Counted from the first letter of the stretch, positions 35,164-44,901 are shown. The stretch is 64,000 bases of DNA from Caenimonas sedimenti (GCF_007833165.1 NZ_VOBQ01000018.1:62001-126000), one strand, 5' to 3'. Notes: generated from the sequence alone by a model not told the origin. Numbers and translations are program-made.

Positions 35164-35188
35164 AAAAGGGGCCAGTCGGCCCCTTTTT
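35164..35188 (+). terminator. Strong intrinsic terminator after csbD-like gene
   Basis: AAAAGGGGCC-AGTC-GGCCCCTTTT: a 10-bp stem with four-base loop and a T tract, preceded by A residues, so it can work in both directions. It separates the stress cassette from guaC on the other strand. Confidence 0.85.
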
Positions 35189-35211
35189 CACATCAGCAGA
35201 TGCTCCCCCGC
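35188..35211 (-). repeat. Ghost copy of the guaC 3' end (AGEHLLM-stop)
   Basis: Just 22 bp beyond the guaC stop, the minus strand again encodes A-G-E-H-L-L-M-stop. It matches the real end at 19 of 24 bases, and all five differences are synonymous (for example CTG CTG against CTA TTG). The match does not extend further upstream. Its T-rich end merges with the csbD terminator. It looks like the leftover end of another guaC allele. Confidence 0.75.
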
Positions 35212-35232
35212 GAGTCACAGCAAAACGCCGTC

Positions 35233-36210
35233 TCACATCAATAGATGTTCGCCGGCGTTGTCCCCACCCAGGATCACGTAGTTCACCTTGCGGATGTCCA
35301 TCAGCCTGGTGCCGCCGGAATAGCTGATGGCGCTTTGCAGGTCTTCCTCCATCTCGCGCAGCGTGTCGGGCAGGCGCCCCTTCACCGGCTCGAGGATGCG
35401 CTTGCCTTCCACGTGCTTGTACTCGCCCTTGTTGAAGTCCGAGGCGCTGCCGTAGTATTCCTTGAAGCGCTTGCCGTCGACGACGACGGTTTCGCCGGGC
35501 GACTCCTCGTGGCCCGCCAGCATGCTGCCCACCATCACCATGGTGGCGCCGAAGCGGATGCTCTTGCCGATGTCGCCGTGCTCGCGGATGCCGCCGTCCG
35601 CGATGATCGGCTTGGTCGCCACGCGGGCGCACCACTTCAACGCCGACAGCTGCCAGCCACCGGTGCCGAAGCCCGTCTTCATGCGCGTGATGCAAACCTT
35701 GCCCGGGCCGATGCCGACCTTGGTGGCGTCGGCGCCCCAGTTCTCCAGGTCGATGATGGCTTCCGGCGTGCCCACGTTGCCGGCGATCACGAAGGCATTG
35801 GGCAGCTTCGCCTTGAGGTGCGTGATCATGTTCTTCACCGTGTCGGCATGGCCGTGCGCGATGTCGATGGTCACGTACTCCGGCACGAGGCCTGCGGCCG
35901 CCAGCTGGTCGACCACGTCGTAATCCGCCTGCTTCACGCCCACCGAAATGGACGCGTAGGCGCCCGCTTCGCGCATGCGCCGCACGAAGGCGACGTTGTC
36001 GAGGTCGAAGCGGTGCATCACGTAGAAGTAGCCGTTCTGCGCCAGCCAGAGGCAGATCTTTTCGTCCACCACGGTTTTCATGTTGGCCGGCACCACGGGC
36101 AGCTTGAAGCGCCGCCCGCCGAGTTCCACGCCGGCGTCGCATTCGGACCGGCTCTGCACGCGGCACTTGCGCGGCAGCAGGAGGACGTTGTCGTAGTCGA
36201 AGATTTCCAT
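35233..36210 (-). CDS. guaC: GMP reductase
   Basis: A 325-residue IMPDH/GMPR-family TIM barrel without CBS domains. The start [15 protein letters not shown] is typical, the catalytic loop [11 protein letters not shown] carries the thioimidate Cys C173, and phosphate-binding [19 protein letters not shown] and [13 protein letters not shown] follow. It reduces GMP to IMP with NADPH in purine salvage. It is of the GuaC2-like short type with a C-terminal ...EHLLM. The region upstream (36211-36274) holds its promoter, and the neighbouring minus-strand gene ends at a terminator before it. Confidence 0.93.
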   Translation of the reverse strand: MEIFDYDNVLLLPRKCRVQSRSECDAGVELGGRRFKLPVVPANMKTVVDEKICLWLAQNGYFYVMHRFDLDNVAFVRRMREAGAYASISVGVKQADYDVVDQLAAAGLVPEYVTIDIAHGHADTVKNMITHLKAKLPNAFVIAGNVGTPEAIIDLENWGADATKVGIGPGKVCITRMKTGFGTGGWQLSALKWCARVATKPIIADGGIREHGDIGKSIRFGATMVMVGSMLAGHEESPGETVVVDGKRFKEYYGSASDFNKGEYKHVEGKRILEPVKGRLPDTLREMEEDLQSAISYSGGTRLMDIRKVNYVILGGDNAGEHLLM

Positions 36211-36274
36211 TCCAGGCTCCTTGAGGGTGAGCGCTTGGACAGGGACCCGGCAAGCTCCGGCGCGGGCGCGCCAA

Positions 36275-36306
36275 AGAAAAACCGGGCCACAAATGCTTGG
36301 GCCCGG
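36275..36306 (-). terminator. Intrinsic terminator for the VIT/vWA gene
   Basis: Read on the minus strand: CCGGGCC, a 10-base loop region, GGCCCGG, then TTTTTCTTT. It lies 56 bp after the stop of the VIT/vWA gene and insulates guaC. Confidence 0.8.
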
Positions 36307-36361
36307 TGACTGATTCTAGGCGTTCGCAGCCGGTAGGGTTATCCGGCCTTTCGTATGGGGC

Positions 36362-39328
36362 CTATTGCACTTCGATTTCCCCCAGCCGCACCGTCTCGCT
36401 GCCCCGGGTGAGCCGCACGGTGAGCCATTCGTCGCGCGCCGCCGGCGTGCCGAAGCCGGTCGTCACCCGCACCATCACCGTCGTGCCGGCGGACAGCGCC
36501 TGCTGGCGGTGCCCGTAGAACTGCGCCTGCACCACGTACTTGCCGGGCCTGGCCTGCTTCAAGGCGAATTCCTCGGGGCCGTAGCCACCCGTGGCGTCGG
36601 GGCTCATCGCGCCGCCCTGGCGCGTGAGCGGACGCCCGTAGCTCGCCACCTCGCCATTCGGGTCTGTCACCCACAAGTCCATGTCGGTGTCGTCGGTGTC
36701 CCAGGCCAGCACCACCCGCAGCGCCAGGGGCAGGTTGCGCTGCAGGCGCGGGTCGACGCGCGAGAGGTCCAGCGGACGGCCCGTGGCCTGCGCCTGGGTC
36801 GCCAGCGCGTTCAGTTCGGCCAGCGCGATCATGTTGATGCCCGCGAAGCGCCCGTGCCAGGGCCGCGACACGACCTGCCACAGGTGATCGACCGCGCGTT
36901 GCGGCTGGCCCGCATCCGCCTGGGCCAGCGCCAGGTCGCGCCAGGATTGCGGTTCGTTCGGCGCCAGCGTGGCCACGCGTTCGAACACGGGCACCGCCAG
37001 CGCATGCCGGCGTGCCTGCACCAGGCGATAGGCGTACAGCCTCAGCAACTGGCGGTTCTCCAGGTTCATCTCGGCCAGGTTCGACAGCACGCGCAATCCC
37101 AGTTCGGGCTGGCCGCGCTGCAGGAACAGGCCCGCGGCGTCCATGAAGAAGGCGCTGCTGGCCGCGTTTTCGCGGCGCTCGTCCAGGTAGGCGGCGTAGA
37201 GGTCGCCGTCGGGTGCGTCGGCGAGGCGGCGCAGGTAGGCGGCATCCGGGATCCACGCTTGGAGGGCGATGCGTGCGGAAGCCTGGGCGGGCGCCGGCGC
37301 CGCCGAGTCAGCCGCAAGTTGCTGCATGCGCGAGGCAGGCGCTGCCGCGGCTGCGCGGGAGGCTCCCGCCCGCGACTCCATCGGCGGCCCGGCGGGCGCA
37401 GCCGGCGCAAGCATGGCGGGCAGTGGCGGTGACGCGTCGCGCCGCAGCTTCGCTTCGCCGAGCGCCGCCTGGGTGGACGCCGCCGCCTGCTCCTTCTTGA
37501 CCTGCTCTTCCCTGGGGAAGTCGCGCTCCCACCAGCGCTGGCGCGCCTCGAACTGGCGCACCATCTGTTCCAGGTGCGCCTGCTGGGTCGCGCGCTGCTG
37601 CCCCTGCCGCTGCTGGCGCAGCTGCGCCACCTCGGCGGCGAGTTCCGGCGGTGCCGGCAGGTCGTATTGCGCGTAGTCCGAAGCCAGCTCCAGCACGATC
37701 AGCGAGCTGTTGGGCCCGGCGATGCCGTGTTCGGCGGCGATGCGGCGCAGCTCGCCCGCATGCGACACCGCGTTGTCCGCCAGCTGCGCGCTGCGCCATT
37801 GCGCCCATTGCTGGCCGGGCCAGCGCCGGCCGGTGTCCGTGCCGGGCAAACGCGTGCGCAGCGTGCGACGCCGGCCGTCGGGATGCGTCAGGGCCACTTC
37901 CACCACACCGCCGTCGTCGATCAGGCGGCCGGCGAGGGCGATGCGGCCATCGCGCACCGCGAGCGAGGGCGCGACCAGGTCGTCCGCCACCAGGCTGTGC
38001 AGCCGCTCGATGCGCCAGCCGTGCATCAGCATCACGCGTGCGGCTTGCGCCGGCGCCAGTGCGGCGGCGTCCACATAGGCGCCGCCCGTGCGCTCGGCCA
38101 GGCGGGTGAGGCGCGGCACATCCGCCGCGGTCGCGCCGTTGATCGCGAAGAGCGGGGCCGTGCCGCGGTAGTTGATCAGCCGCTGGCCGTCGGTGGCCAG
38201 GCCATCGCTCACCAGCAGTGTGGCATCGACGCCGGACGGAATCGGCAGATCGTCGAAGTTGCTCGACCCGTCGAAGGGTTCGCGCTTCAGGGCATCCGCC
38301 AGCGCCGCGAAACCGCCCGGCGAGACCGTGAAATGCCGGACCGGCTCGACCCGGTTGCGCACGACCAGCAGGCTGACCTGCACCGGCTGGCGCAGCGCGC
38401 CGAACCAGGCGTCCAGCACCGGCAGCACGCGGGCTTGCTGCGCGGCGGAGCCGGAGGCGTCCCACACCAGCGCGATGTGCTTGGGTTCAGGGCGCCGCAC
38501 CGGCTCATCGCGCAAGGGGAGCAGCCCCGAGAAGTAGCGCGCGCCGCCCGATTCGCCGCGCATCAGCTGCGGCCGGTCCGGCTCGCGCAGCGCCACCTGC
38601 AGCCAGCCCGCCGGGCCACGCGGGGCTTCCCAGCGTTGCCGCGTGAAGCGCAGGGCGGAGCCGTCCTGGCTGGACTGGATGGAGTTCGGCGTGACACCGG
38701 CGGGACCGCCCACCAGCGTGACTTCGCGCGCCGTCGCGCCGGGTGCGGCCACGGACACGTCCAGCGCCTCGACCGGCGCGCCGAATTCCAGCGGCAGGCG
38801 CAGCAGTGCTCCGGCGGCGTGCCGCGGCAGCGTCTCGGCGATGGTCAACAGCACGCGGCGTTCGCCGCGCGGCGGCAGCGGGTAGACGCGCAGCTTGTAC
38901 TGGTTGCCGGCCGTGGCCTCGAGCAGGCCCGGGTCGACGCGGCGGCGCCGGATGTCCTCGAAGATCTCCTGGCCGCGCGCCTTGGGCACGGCCACGGCGT
39001 CGCGCAGGCGGCCATTCACGTCCAGCGCGAAGCCGGTCACCACCTGGCCCTCCAGCAGCGGGAACTGCAGCTCGCCTTCCAACTGCCGTTGATTGGGGTT
39101 GAACAGCACGATCTCGACTTCGGTCTGGGCCTGGCCCGCGGCGAGGGTCGCGCGGATCTGCACCGAACGCAGCTGAATGGCCTGCTGGCCCGGCATGGGC
39201 ACGACGATGGCCGGCGGCTGCCAGTTGGTTGGCGGCTTGAACGGTGGTGGCGGGGGCGAGAGCGCGGACGCGGCCGCGCCCAGGAAGGTCAGGGCCAGCG
39301 CCGCGAGCGGGCGCAAGAGTCTTCGCAT
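36362..39328 (-). CDS. Secreted VIT and vWA domain protein with C-terminal DUF2135
   Basis: A 988-residue exported protein. Signal peptide MRRLLRPLAALALTFLGAAASA; a VIT (inter-alpha-trypsin) domain at about 30-170 (RSVQIRATLAAGQAQTEVEIVLFNPN); a von Willebrand A domain from about 285 with the MIDAS DxSxS (WDASGS); a Gln-rich coiled-coil linker near 570-640; TPR-like helices about 720-850; and a DUF2135 beta-domain at the end (WDTDDTDMDLWVTDPNGE). Start chosen for GGAGGACACC-ATG. Probably binds metal and protein partners at the cell surface or in the periplasm; no specific function known. Confidence 0.87.
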   Translation of the reverse strand: MRRLLRPLAALALTFLGAAASALSPPPPPFKPPTNWQPPAIVVPMPGQQAIQLRSVQIRATLAAGQAQTEVEIVLFNPNQRQLEGELQFPLLEGQVVTGFALDVNGRLRDAVAVPKARGQEIFEDIRRRRVDPGLLEATAGNQYKLRVYPLPPRGERRVLLTIAETLPRHAAGALLRLPLEFGAPVEALDVSVAAPGATAREVTLVGGPAGVTPNSIQSSQDGSALRFTRQRWEAPRGPAGWLQVALREPDRPQLMRGESGGARYFSGLLPLRDEPVRRPEPKHIALVWDASGSAAQQARVLPVLDAWFGALRQPVQVSLLVVRNRVEPVRHFTVSPGGFAALADALKREPFDGSSNFDDLPIPSGVDATLLVSDGLATDGQRLINYRGTAPLFAINGATAADVPRLTRLAERTGGAYVDAAALAPAQAARVMLMHGWRIERLHSLVADDLVAPSLAVRDGRIALAGRLIDDGGVVEVALTHPDGRRRTLRTRLPGTDTGRRWPGQQWAQWRSAQLADNAVSHAGELRRIAAEHGIAGPNSSLIVLELASDYAQYDLPAPPELAAEVAQLRQQRQGQQRATQQAHLEQMVRQFEARQRWWERDFPREEQVKKEQAAASTQAALGEAKLRRDASPPLPAMLAPAAPAGPPMESRAGASRAAAAAPASRMQQLAADSAAPAPAQASARIALQAWIPDAAYLRRLADAPDGDLYAAYLDERRENAASSAFFMDAAGLFLQRGQPELGLRVLSNLAEMNLENRQLLRLYAYRLVQARRHALAVPVFERVATLAPNEPQSWRDLALAQADAGQPQRAVDHLWQVVSRPWHGRFAGINMIALAELNALATQAQATGRPLDLSRVDPRLQRNLPLALRVVLAWDTDDTDMDLWVTDPNGEVASYGRPLTRQGGAMSPDATGGYGPEEFALKQARPGKYVVQAQFYGHRQQALSAGTTVMVRVTTGFGTPAARDEWLTVRLTRGSETVRLGEIEVQ

Positions 39329-39417
39329 GGTGTCCTCCAGGTGGTTCCCATGCTCATACGAGCCACGCGGACGAACGGGGTTTGGGTTCGTGAAGAAAAA
39401 TTCCGGACGCGGGCCAA

Positions 39418-40092
39418 TCAGGGCTTGCAACTGGTCATGGTGGCGGCGGCCAGGCGGCCCGACCGGTCATGCACCAGTGCCACCAGCCGTAAGCGGTCGG
39501 GCTGCGCCCCCTGGTGAATCTGCATCGCGCGCGTTTCGGCCAATCCGGCGCCCGTGCGCCCGCCGCGGTCCGGACGGTCCCAGTCGGGCCGGAAGACATT
39601 GCGAACCAGGTTGCGGGCCACCGGGCTGCCTTCGGTGCTGGCCGGAAGTTCTTCCACCAGCAGCAGCCATGCATCCCATCGGCCGCCGCCTTTCAGTTCG
39701 ATGGATGCACCGACGTAATCGTTGAAGGCGTTGCCCTGCGCCACCCGCACCCGCGCGCCGGCGCCTTTGCGCAAGCTGGTGTGCGCGGCGGACGCCGGGG
39801 GCACTGGCTGGCGCAGGGCCGCGAGCCGGTCCAGCCCGTCGCGGCTGGCCACGGCCGAGAGCGGGGCGTCGTCGCCCCTGCCACCCGGCAGCACCCAGTC
39901 CAGTGCCAGCGCGTTGGCCGCGGCGCCCGGCGTGGCCGGATCCGCCCAGCAGGTGTCGCAGTCGGCGCTGATGAAGCGCTCCAGCACGGCTTGCGGCTGC
40001 GCCACGCCATCGCTGGTGCACAGCGCCCAGCTTCCCAAAGGCACCAGTGTCAGCAATCCCGCGGCGATCCGCTTCAGCCCGGCAGTCGGCAT
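39418..40092 (-). CDS. Secreted hypothetical protein
   Basis: A 224-residue protein with a signal segment (KRIAAGLLTLVPLGSWA) and one CxxC-like pair (SADCDTCWAD) near residue 45, plus two other cysteines (mature start and near the C-terminus). This spacing recalls a thioredoxin-like redox motif, but no fold can be named. Its gene is immediately divergent from uvrD (24 bp), and it follows 89 bp upstream of the VIT/vWA gene on the same strand. Confidence 0.7.
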   Translation of the reverse strand: MPTAGLKRIAAGLLTLVPLGSWALCTSDGVAQPQAVLERFISADCDTCWADPATPGAAANALALDWVLPGGRGDDAPLSAVASRDGLDRLAALRQPVPPASAAHTSLRKGAGARVRVAQGNAFNDYVGASIELKGGGRWDAWLLLVEELPASTEGSPVARNLVRNVFRPDWDRPDRGGRTGAGLAETRAMQIHQGAQPDRLRLVALVHDRSGRLAAATMTSCKP

Positions 40093-40116
40093 TCGAGTCC
40101 TTTCCTACAATGGCCC

Positions 40117-42492
40117 ATGTTCCCAGAAGTCGCCGACAGCTCCCCGCTCTTACAGAACCTCAACCCCGAACAGCGGGCCGCGGTCGCGCTGCCCAACGAA
40201 CACGCGCTCATTCTCGCCGGGGCGGGCTCCGGCAAGACTCGCGTGCTGACCACCCGCATCGCCTGGCTGCTGGCCACCGGCCAGATCGGCCCAGGCAACG
40301 TATTGGCCGTCACCTTCACCAACAAGGCCGCCAAGGAGATGATGACGCGGCTGGGCGCGATGCTGCCCGTCAACGTGCGCGGCATGTGGATCGGCACCTT
40401 CCACGGCCTGTGCAACCGCTTCCTGCGCGCCCACTACAAGCTGGCCGCGCTGCCGCAAGCCTTCCAGATCCTCGACACGCAGGACCAGCTGTCGGCCGTG
40501 AAGCGGCTGATGAAGCAGCACAACGTCGACGAGGAGCGCTTCCCGGCGAAGGAACTGCAGTGGTTCATCGCCGGCTGCAAGGAGGACGGCCTGCGCCCGA
40601 ACATGGTGGAGGTGAAGTCGGAGGAAGACCGGCGCAAGGTCGAGATCTACCAGCTCTACGAGGAGCAGTGCCAGCGTGAGGGCGTGGTGGACTTCGCCGA
40701 GCTGATGCTGCGCGCTTACGAGGTGCTGCGCGACAACGACCCGATCCGCGAGCACTACCAGCGGCGCTTTCATCACATCCTGATCGACGAGTTCCAGGAC
40801 ACGAACAAGCTGCAGTACGCGTGGATCAAGATGTTCGCCGGCCCGGGGAACAGCGTCTTCGCCGTCGGCGACGACGACCAGAGCATCTACGCCTTTCGCG
40901 GGGCGCGCGTGGGCAACATGGCCGACTTCGTGCGCGAGTTCTCGGTGCGGCACCAGATCAAGCTGGAGCAGAACTATCGCAGCTACAGCAACATCCTCGA
41001 CTCCGCCAACCAGCTGATCTCGAACAACAAGACGCGCCTGGGCAAGAACCTGCGCACCGACCAGGGCGCCGGTGAACCGGTGCGCATCTACGAAGCGCCG
41101 ACCGACATGGCCGAGGCGCAGTGGATGGTGGAGGAGATCCGCCACGTGGTGCGCGGCGGCGGGCCCGACGAAGGCGTGTCCCGCAACGAAGTGGCCGTGC
41201 TCTATCGCAGCAACGCCCAGAGCCGGGTGATCGAGACGGCGCTGTTCAACGCCGCGGTGCCGTACCGCGTCTACGGCGGCCTGCGCTTCTTCGAACGGGC
41301 CGAGATCAAGCACGCGTTGTCGTACCTGCGGCTGCTGGAGAACCCGAACGACGACACCAGCTTCATCCGCGTCGTCAACTTTCCGGCGCGCGGCATCGGC
41401 GCGCGATCGGTCGAGCAGCTGCAGGATGCGGCGCGTACCGTCGGCTGTTCGCTGCACGATGCGGTGACGGCCACCACCGGCAAGGCCGGCGCGAACCTGG
41501 CCGCCTTCGTGGCGAAGATCGACACCATGCGCGCCCAGACCGAAGGCCTGACCCTGCGCGAGATCATGGAAGTGATGCTGCAGCAAAGCGGCCTGCTCGA
41601 TCACTACAAGGCCGAGCGCGACGGCGCCGACCGCGTCGAGAACCTCGAAGAACTGGTGAACGCGGCGGAGAGCTTCGTCACGCAGGAAGGTTTCGGCCGT
41701 GATGCCGTGGCCCTGCCCGTGGACGAACTGGGCGGCGGGGCGATCCTGCGCCAGTCACCGGCGAGCCAGGGGCTGGACCCGAGCCTGCCGGAGGTGCACG
41801 AGCCGGCGCCGGACTACGTGCCGCCGGATGCCGAGACGGGGGAAACACTGTCGCCGCTGGCGGCCTTCCTGACCCATGCCGCGCTCGAATCCGGCGACAA
41901 CCAGGCGAACGCCGGCCAGGAAGCCGTGCAGCTCATGACCGTCCATTCCGCCAAAGGACTGGAGTTCGACTGCGTCTTCGTCACCGGACTGGAGGAGGGC
42001 CTGTTCCCGAGCGAACGCTCGATGTCCGACTACGAAGGCCTGGAGGAAGAGCGGCGCCTGATGTACGTGGCGATCACGCGCGCGCGCAAGCGCCTCTACC
42101 TGAGCTACTCGCAGACGCGCCTGCTGCACGGGCAGACCCGCTACAACGTCAAGAGCCGCTTCTTCGAGGAGCTGCCGGAGCACGCGGTGAAGTGGCTGAC
42201 GCCGAAGAACCAGAACTTCGGCGGCTCCGCGTTCGGCTATGGCATGGGCTACCCCTCGACCCGCGGCGGCTACCAGCGCGAATCCATCGCCAGCCCGCCC
42301 GTGCCCGTGCAGAAGGCCGAGCCTACCCACGGTTTGCGGCAGGGCATGAAGGTCTTCCACACGAAGTTCGGCGAAGGCACCGTGCTGACGCTCGAAGGGC
42401 AGGGCCTGGACGCGCGCGCGCACATCCAGTTTCCGCGGCATGGCGCCAAGTGGCTGGCGCTCTCGGTGGCGAAGCTGACGCCGGTGAACTGA
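40117..42492 (+). CDS. uvrD: UvrD/Rep-family ATP-dependent DNA helicase (UvrD)
   Basis: A 791-residue superfamily 1A helicase. Motifs in order: Q-motif LNPEQRAAV, Walker A AGAGSGKT (about 35), Ia FTNKAAKEM, II DEFQDTN, III GDDDQSIYAFRGA, IV QNYRS, V VHSAKGLEF, VI YVAITRARK. The C-terminal tail ends in the Tudor-like VFHTKFGEGTVL...HAKWLALSVAKL-type segment that binds RNA polymerase in UvrD. It unwinds DNA in nucleotide-excision and mismatch repair. ATG 40117 is chosen because homology begins there; a longer frame upstream is noise. Confidence 0.93.
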   Translation: MFPEVADSSPLLQNLNPEQRAAVALPNEHALILAGAGSGKTRVLTTRIAWLLATGQIGPGNVLAVTFTNKAAKEMMTRLGAMLPVNVRGMWIGTFHGLCNRFLRAHYKLAALPQAFQILDTQDQLSAVKRLMKQHNVDEERFPAKELQWFIAGCKEDGLRPNMVEVKSEEDRRKVEIYQLYEEQCQREGVVDFAELMLRAYEVLRDNDPIREHYQRRFHHILIDEFQDTNKLQYAWIKMFAGPGNSVFAVGDDDQSIYAFRGARVGNMADFVREFSVRHQIKLEQNYRSYSNILDSANQLISNNKTRLGKNLRTDQGAGEPVRIYEAPTDMAEAQWMVEEIRHVVRGGGPDEGVSRNEVAVLYRSNAQSRVIETALFNAAVPYRVYGGLRFFERAEIKHALSYLRLLENPNDDTSFIRVVNFPARGIGARSVEQLQDAARTVGCSLHDAVTATTGKAGANLAAFVAKIDTMRAQTEGLTLREIMEVMLQQSGLLDHYKAERDGADRVENLEELVNAAESFVTQEGFGRDAVALPVDELGGGAILRQSPASQGLDPSLPEVHEPAPDYVPPDAETGETLSPLAAFLTHAALESGDNQANAGQEAVQLMTVHSAKGLEFDCVFVTGLEEGLFPSERSMSDYEGLEEERRLMYVAITRARKRLYLSYSQTRLLHGQTRYNVKSRFFEELPEHAVKWLTPKNQNFGGSAFGYGMGYPSTRGGYQRESIASPPVPVQKAEPTHGLRQGMKVFHTKFGEGTVLTLEGQGLDARAHIQFPRHGAKWLALSVAKLTPVN

Positions 42493-42510
42493 CGCCGGAG
42501 TGGAAAACGC

Positions 42511-43101
42511 CTAGGCGTCTTCCATGTGGAACCACTCTTCTTCAGTCAAGGACTGGATCAGGGCAAACACTTCCACCAGCTTCCCCTGCTTCTCCGCCCA
42601 CTCGAGGTGTTCGCGGAAGCAAAGGCGCTTGCCGAGGGGCGCGACGGCATTCCAGGCGGCTCCGACGATGGGTGCCGGCGGATGCGGCATGCCGTTGACC
42701 ACCTGCTTGTTCGGCAGCATGTCGTACAGCTGTTGCCAGCGGCGCGGCCGCGGGCAGACGCGGTTCTTGCGGCGTGCCTCGACCATCACGAAGTCCAGCG
42801 TGACCTTCGGCGCCGCCACGGGCCGCTCGCCGTCCTTGGTGCTCGGCAAGCCCATGGGCTTGGTCGGCGCATACGCCGGGTCCTGCGTGGACGGCGCGAA
42901 CGGAATCCCGACGCCGCCAGGAACGGTGTCCGCGAATTTGCGGTCCTGCTGGTCCTGCAGCTCATTGAACATCGCCCACGCGGAATCGCCCGAGCGTTCG
43001 ACCACGTCGGGCTTCGGGATCAGGTCACCGGGCTCGTAAGGGAGGTCGAGCGCGGTCCGCGGGCGTTTGGGGGAGCCTGGTTTCGAGGGTGGTTTGGCCA
43101 T
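42511..43101 (-). CDS. Conserved hypothetical protein of Burkholderiales type
   Basis: A 196-residue cytoplasmic protein. Proline-rich basic N-terminus (MAKPPSKPGSPKRPRTALDLPY) and a more ordered C-terminal half with RPRRWQQLYDMLP, PPAPIVGAAWNAV, FREHLEWAEKQGKL and SLTEEEWFHMED. The PPAP-I-GAAW and LTEEEW motifs are well-structured but I do not recognise a domain. Convergent with uvrD, 18 bp apart. The 234 bp downstream of its start (43102-43335) contain no recognised element. Confidence 0.7.
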   Translation of the reverse strand: MAKPPSKPGSPKRPRTALDLPYEPGDLIPKPDVVERSGDSAWAMFNELQDQQDRKFADTVPGGVGIPFAPSTQDPAYAPTKPMGLPSTKDGERPVAAPKVTLDFVMVEARRKNRVCPRPRRWQQLYDMLPNKQVVNGMPHPPAPIVGAAWNAVAPLGKRLCFREHLEWAEKQGKLVEVFALIQSLTEEEWFHMEDA

Positions 43102-43335
43102 TTGCGAGCGTGAGTTGAACGGACTGTACCGTGGCGGTCCAGTGGCATCCAATCAAAAAACAACGTGAATCCATTAGTTCTCTACCGGCTTGGCGACACC
43201 ATTCTCTGGCCGGCGCCCAACACGATTTTCGCATTGCAGAACCCTGAAGCCGAGCGGAGTTGTGGTCCCTGTAGCCCCGGCGACTCCTGGCCTCTATGGC
43301 AGAGCGGCGAGTTCAGCTAGAGTTTTGGTTCTGAG

Positions 43336-44190
43336 ATGCAGAACGAGGAGTCCAGCCAAATGCCCCCGCAGTCCGCGACCGCCATCGCCCCCGCCGCCCG
43401 CCGCCCCATCAACGCCAAGGCCGACCGCCACTTCGTCACGGCGCTCGCGCGCGGTCTCGACGTTTTGAGCGCGTACCGCTCGCGCGACCGCATGCTCGGC
43501 AACCAGGAGCTCGCGAAGCGCAGCGGCCTGCCCAAGTCCACGATCTCGCGCCTGACGTACACGCTGACGAAGCTGGGTTACCTGGAGCACGCGCAGGACG
43601 CGACCGGCGCCACTGGCTACCGCCTGGGCAGCGCGGTGCTGGCGCTGGGCAGCACCATGCTCGCGCGGATGGACATGCGCGCCGTCGCCCGGCCGTTGAT
43701 GCAGGAGCTGGCCGACCACTCGCAGGCCATGGTGTCCCTCGGCATGCGCGACCGCACGTCGATGATCTACGTGGAGAACTGCCGCAGCGAGTCGGCGTTG
43801 ACGCTCAGCCTCGACGTCGGCTCGCGCATCCCGATCGCCACCACCGCCATGGGACGCGCCTACCTGGCGCTGTGCAGTGACGGCGAGCGCAACGACCTGC
43901 TGCAGAAAGTGCGCGACCGGAATCCCGAGTTGTGGCCACGGATCGACGCGGGCGTCGACCGCGCCCTGGAAGAGTACCGGCGCCTGGGTTGCTGCACCTC
44001 GTTCGGCGAATGGCAGCCGCACGTCAACGCCGTCGCCGTGGCCTTCCGCCCGCCCACGGGGCGCAGCATCATGGCCATCAACTGCGGCGGGGCCGGTGTC
44101 AATCTTTCGCGCGAGTTCCTGCTGGAGGAAGTGCGGCCGCTGCTCGTGGGCATGGGCGAGCGGCTGCAGCACATGGCCGCTGGAACCTGA
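43336..44190 (+). CDS. IclR-family transcriptional regulator
   Basis: A 284-residue regulator: disordered N-terminus, winged helix (FVTALARGLDVLSAYR, LAKRSGLPKSTISRLTYTLTKLGYL, residues about 35-85) and an IclR effector-binding GAF-like domain (105-275; HSQAMVSLGMRDRTSMIYVE, IPIATTAMGRAYLA, NAVAVAFRPPTGRSIMAINCGG). It probably senses an aromatic or organic acid. No catabolic genes lie beside it, so targets are elsewhere. Confidence 0.9.
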   Translation: MQNEESSQMPPQSATAIAPAARRPINAKADRHFVTALARGLDVLSAYRSRDRMLGNQELAKRSGLPKSTISRLTYTLTKLGYLEHAQDATGATGYRLGSAVLALGSTMLARMDMRAVARPLMQELADHSQAMVSLGMRDRTSMIYVENCRSESALTLSLDVGSRIPIATTAMGRAYLALCSDGERNDLLQKVRDRNPELWPRIDAGVDRALEEYRRLGCCTSFGEWQPHVNAVAVAFRPPTGRSIMAINCGGAGVNLSREFLLEEVRPLLVGMGERLQHMAAGT

Positions 44191-44341
44191 AAAGCGTGAC
44201 TTAGTTGCGATGCGGGCGGCTGGTTTGCATCCAATGCGATCTGGCGGCCGTTTGTGATTGCAGGCCGATCCCGTTGACGCGCGCAGCCGCCGCTTCCACA
44301 CTCGGTCCCAACCTCAACCTCGCATCGCAAGGAGAAGACCC

Positions 44342-44815
44342 ATGAGAAAGCAGCTTCTGGCCCTGGCCCTGATCGCCGCCGGCTGTGCCGCCCAGGCGGC
44401 CGACACCCCCGGCAGCAACCCGAATGTCCCGCAGGTCACTTCGGCCGACCGCATGGCCAACGCGCGCAAGGCGCTCGCCGCGAAGGACTTCGGCACCGCC
44501 CAGCGCGAGCTGAACGTGGTGGTGCGTGAAGAACCGCGGAACGCCGACGCGCACAACCTCATGGGCTACAGCTACCGCAAGCGCTCCAGCCCGGACATCA
44601 CCAAGGCCTTCGAGCATTACTACATCGCGCTCCGGCTCGACCCGCGCCACAAGGGCGCGCACGAGTACATCGGCCAGGCCTACCTGATGGAGAAGCGCCC
44701 CGCGCAGGCGGAGCAGCACCTGGCGGAGCTGGAGAAGATCTGCGGCAACAAGGAGTGCCCGGAGTACCAGGAGCTCGCGAAGGCGATCGGGGAGTTCAAG
44801 GCGGCGGCGAAGTAG
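44342..44815 (+). CDS. Secreted TPR-repeat protein
   Basis: A 157-residue exported protein with signal peptide MRKQLLALALIAAGCAAQA. Two to three TPR-like helix pairs follow (MANARKALAAKDFGTAQRELNVVVREEP, AFEHYYIALRLDPRHKGAHEYIGQAYL across residues 36-130) and a Cys pair near the end (CGNKEC), maybe a disulfide. AAGGAGAAG precedes the ATG. Likely a periplasmic scaffolding protein; partners unknown. Confidence 0.85.
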   Translation: MRKQLLALALIAAGCAAQAADTPGSNPNVPQVTSADRMANARKALAAKDFGTAQRELNVVVREEPRNADAHNLMGYSYRKRSSPDITKAFEHYYIALRLDPRHKGAHEYIGQAYLMEKRPAQAEQHLAELEKICGNKECPEYQELAKAIGEFKAAAK

Positions 44816-44823
44816 GGGCCTTC

Positions 44824-44901
44824 GTCATTCCCGCGAAGCGGGAATCCAGGGCTCCCTTCTTTTCTCATCCTCGCTGGCAAAGCCGCGCCCGGGCGGGCTG
44901 C
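44824..44901 (+). repeat. ~80-bp repeat, left inverted copy
   Basis: Begins GTCATTCCCGCGAAGCGGGAAT, then CCAGGGCT, a variable TCTCATC-like middle, and ends GGCAAAGCCGCGCCCGGGCGGGCTGC (described in parts). The copy at 45313-45392 is its reverse complement with only a few substitutions and indels. The two bracket a 90-residue gene. The first 36 bp also occur at 7170-7205. Confidence 0.8.

Noticed and set aside
42507..42518. ACGCCTAGGCGT palindrome at the uvrD/hypothetical convergent junction
   Set aside because: Only a 12-bp dyad overlapping a stop codon and without T tract; may be chance.
43102..43335. Possible gene or regulatory RNA upstream of the IclR gene
   Set aside because: Frames here are short and lack start signals, and no hairpin-terminator pair suggesting a small RNA was found.
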